Assembly: GCA_937899065.1 (NCBI GenBank)
Contig: CALBPG010000237.1
Span: 1 to 64,000 of the forward strand
Reading direction: 5' to 3'
From: an uncultured Allomuricauda sp.
Lineage (GTDB): Bacteria; Bacteroidota; Bacteroidia; Flavobacteriales; Flavobacteriaceae
DNA length: 64,000 bases
Below the pieces are notes generated by a model. It was not told where the DNA came from. It searched no databases and saw nothing but the letters and a program-made list of their open reading frames with translations. The position numbers and the translations under genes are program-made. Positions 60,495-64,000 of this stretch are shown in pieces (the first letter of the stretch is position 1; each line of letters begins with the position of its first letter).

Positions 60495-60773
60495 ATGGCT
60501 AAAGTAAACATCAAACCCTTGGCGGATAGGGTACTTATCGAGCCTATGGCGGCCGAGACCAAAACCGCTTCCGGTATCATTATCCCTGATACGGCCAAAG
60601 AGAAACCTCAAAAAGGAAAAGTAGTGGCCGTGGGCCCTGGAACCAAAGATGAGGCGCTTACCGTTAAAGTAGGTGATAGCGTTCTTTACGGGAAATATGC
60701 CGGTACAGAGCTAAAATTGGAAGGTACCGACTATTTGATGATGCGCGAGAGTGACATTTTAGCAATTGTATAA
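60495..60773 (+). CDS. groES: Co-chaperonin GroES
   Basis: The 92-residue protein has the family start [15 protein letters not shown], the mobile loop region [23 protein letters not shown], and the end [16 protein letters not shown]. It caps the GroEL ring. It is 19 bases upstream of groEL. A CIRCE operator is not seen in front; a weak sigma-54-like sequence is (60434-60448). Confidence 0.97.
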   Translation: MAKVNIKPLADRVLIEPMAAETKTASGIIIPDTAKEKPQKGKVVAVGPGTKDEALTVKVGDSVLYGKYAGTELKLEGTDYLMMRESDILAIV

Positions 60774-60777
60774 TTAA

Positions 60778-62424
<1,647 letters not shown>

Positions 62425-62452
62425 TCAGTCATTACCATTTATATAATAAGAG

Positions 62453-62485
62453 AACGCCTGTGAAAAATTCACGGGCGTTTTTTAT
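62453..62485 (+). terminator. Terminator after groEL
   Basis: AACGCCTGTGAA, short A-rich loop, TTCACGGGCGTT, T run. Twelve pairs with one T-G. Confidence 0.92.
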
Positions 62486-62608
62486 ATCAGCATCTTTTAG
62501 CAACATCTTTCTTTCAAATTTGTAGTTTGGATGTTCCTTGATGCCCTCCGTCTAATAGTTTCTCGCAGCGAATTTTAATTGGCTAATTTTTGGTAAAATT
62601 CCTTTTCA

Positions 62609-63808
62609 ATGAAGCTTTTAAGACGCGTTGCACCGATTATGGTCTTGCTTTTGGCCATGTTGTTCATCGCCAACTCGCCAAAAAAACAAAAGGAGCAACC
62701 CATTGTGGTCATGGCCTATTATGTGCCTGAAAAGGAGTATCGTCCTGACCTTCTACCACTGAACCAATTGACCCATATTATCTTTTCCTTTACACATGTG
62801 ATTGATGGGGAGATGAAATTCCGGGATACGGAAAACAAGAAGAAGCTACACCAGTTAGTAGCCCAACGCAAAAACCATCCACATCTTAAAGTAATGATTG
62901 CTTGTGGGGGATGGGGCGCTGATGGTTTCTCCGATATGGCCTCTACTTCAGAAAATCGAAAAAAGTTCGTCGAGAGTGTCGTTGCTTTTAATAAAGAATT
63001 TAAGTTGGACGGGGTGGATATTGACTGGGAATACCCTGCCATCCCCGCCGCTGGCACGGGGGCACGACCTGAAGACAAACAGAACTTCACACTACTTATG
63101 CAGGAACTTCGCGCAGCGCTCAATACGCTGGACCGAAAGCAAATCCTCACTTTTGCCTCTGCCGGATGGAAACGCTACTACAAAAACGTTGAACTGGAAA
63201 GCGTAATGAAAGTGGTAGATTATATGAACATCATGACCTATGACCAAGTGGGTCCTTCCTCCCCATTTACCGGACATCATACCGCTTTAGGACACATAGC
63301 GGAAAAGGATATTGCAGATACCCCTGCGGCAGAATTCATCAACGCATATCGAAAATCCAAACAGGACAAAGACCGGGATTATGGTCCAAGGTCGGCTGAA
63401 AAAATTGTTCGGTTTTGCCTCGACCAAGGAATAAAAGCAGAACAACTTGTAATTGGTGCCGCATTCTATGGAAGGGCTTGGAAGGGCGTTCCACCAAACA
63501 ACAATGGTCTCTACGAAAAAAACTCAGGAGCTCACATTGGGTGGAGCGCGTACTATCAAATCCGAAAAGAATTTGAATCGGATAAGACCTATAAGAGACA
63601 TTGGGATTCCATAGCAAAAGCCCCTTATCTCTACAATGCGAAAGACAGTATTTTCATCAGTTATGATGATTCCGTTTCCGTTCGGTTAAAAACCAAATAT
63701 ACCATCAACAAAAAATTGGGAGGTATTATGTTCTGGCAATTGGGAAACGATACCAAAGACGAAAACAGTCTTTTACAGTCCATTTATAATGCTTCTATCA
63801 AAAATTGA
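62609..63808 (+). CDS. Glycoside hydrolase family 18 chitinase-like protein
   Basis: The 399-residue protein has an N-terminal hydrophobic segment (VAPIMVLLLAMLFIANS) that could be a signal anchor. The GH18 barrel opens with VVMAYYVPEKEYRPD. The catalytic motif DGVDIDWEYP (D-x-x-D-x-D-x-E, Glu near 140) is intact. VDYMNIMTYDQVGPSS, LVIGAAFYGRAWKGV and GGIMFWQLGNDT are the later conserved strands. It should cleave chitin or N-glycans with retention; no carbohydrate-binding module or T9SS sorting tail is present, and it is not inside a SusCD locus. Confidence 0.92.
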   Translation: MKLLRRVAPIMVLLLAMLFIANSPKKQKEQPIVVMAYYVPEKEYRPDLLPLNQLTHIIFSFTHVIDGEMKFRDTENKKKLHQLVAQRKNHPHLKVMIACGGWGADGFSDMASTSENRKKFVESVVAFNKEFKLDGVDIDWEYPAIPAAGTGARPEDKQNFTLLMQELRAALNTLDRKQILTFASAGWKRYYKNVELESVMKVVDYMNIMTYDQVGPSSPFTGHHTALGHIAEKDIADTPAAEFINAYRKSKQDKDRDYGPRSAEKIVRFCLDQGIKAEQLVIGAAFYGRAWKGVPPNNNGLYEKNSGAHIGWSAYYQIRKEFESDKTYKRHWDSIAKAPYLYNAKDSIFISYDDSVSVRLKTKYTINKKLGGIMFWQLGNDTKDENSLLQSIYNASIKN

Positions 63809-63825
63809 AACAATCCCCTCAATAG

Positions 63826-64000
63826 CTAGAACAACATCCAAAATGCCATCACCAACATGACGGCATTTTCAATGAATGTGGCCTCGGTCATTGGCAAATT
63901 CAGCGCCGTACCCAGACAAGCGCAGCGAATAATTTTTTTATCCAATAAGGCTTTGGTCACCCCAACAGTTGTGATGCCTAAAACCAAAATAGTAATCCAA
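63826..64000 (-). CDS. Small integral membrane protein, C-terminal end (partial)
   Basis: Open to the window edge; the ORF track misses it for lack of a start. The last 57 residues read WITILVLGITTVGVTKALLD, then KKIIRCACLGTALNLPMTEA and TFIENAVMLVMAFWMLF. The CACLG-x-x-x-x-LPMT block next to membrane helices is shared by a family of Bacteroidota membrane proteins I have seen but cannot name. The two nearby Cys might bind a metal. Convergent with the GH18 gene. Confidence 0.6.
   Translation of the reverse strand, partial: WITILVLGITTVGVTKALLDKKIIRCACLGTALNLPMTEATFIENAVMLVMAFWMLF

Overview
The window looks like chromosomal DNA of a member of the Flavobacteriaceae (Bacteroidota), probably free-living. 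The signs are the gliding/type IX secretion genes gldK-L-M-N, a SusC/SusD pair, start codons without Shine-Dalgarno sequences, several TAnnTTTG -7 promoter elements, and the gene order miaB / sigma-54 activator / lptE / TPR-like gene / secG / groES-groEL. No complete tRNA, rRNA, CRISPR array, prophage or insertion sequence was seen.

Layout. 1-0.6 kb: end of a tandem GIY-YIG nuclease / tRNA-3'-end repeat unit with a broken second copy. 0.5-7.1 kb: BNR-propeller protein, Crp-like regulator divergent from a PhlG-like hydrolase that appears to have lost its C-terminal part, then two membrane proteins. 7.2-11.9 kb: SusD and SusC (minus) with a long, possibly structured leader. 12.4-15.1 kb: TolB-like propeller, membrane-bound AraC regulator, small secreted protein. 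15.3-20.1 kb: lipoprotein prolyl oligopeptidase, a 45-codon gene absent from the ORF track that resembles the GG-leader peptides of Bacteroidota RiPPs, a TPR/AraC regulator, and a divergent small HTH gene. 20.3-24.2 kb: a run of lipoproteins and an outer-membrane barrel of unknown role. 24.2-30.9 kb: a secreted alpha/beta hydrolase, an ECF sigma / anti-sigma / Spy-like operon, and a divergent, tightly overlapping EF-hand / YHYH / MORN / SCO1 / propeller operon. 30.9-41.7 kb: HPF-like protein, MFS exporter, CPXCG protein, a complete tripartite RND efflux operon, a plant-type LRR protein and an ABC-F ATPase. 41.8-44.7 kb: DUF983 protein, FAD oxidoreductase, and an AT-rich SH3-like gene bordered by short inverted repeats. 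44.7-53.2 kb: gldN-M-L-K, an arginase-fold protein that has lost metal ligands, and topA. 53.3-64 kb: LVIVD lipoprotein, FkbM methyltransferase, the miaB-to-groEL block, a GH18 chitinase and the end of a small membrane protein.

Most interesting: (1) the cryptic GG-leader peptide gene, sandwiched between a TPR/AraC regulator and a prolyl oligopeptidase and sharing an ATTTATAAAT palindrome with the regulator's upstream region; (2) an in-frame amber codon at codon 12 of the conserved gene before secG; (3) the arginase-fold protein beside gldK with a degenerate metal site; (4) the GIY-YIG/tRNA-end repeat unit; (5) the paralogous lipoprotein cluster. All calls come from reading the sequence and remembered family features; no database search was run.
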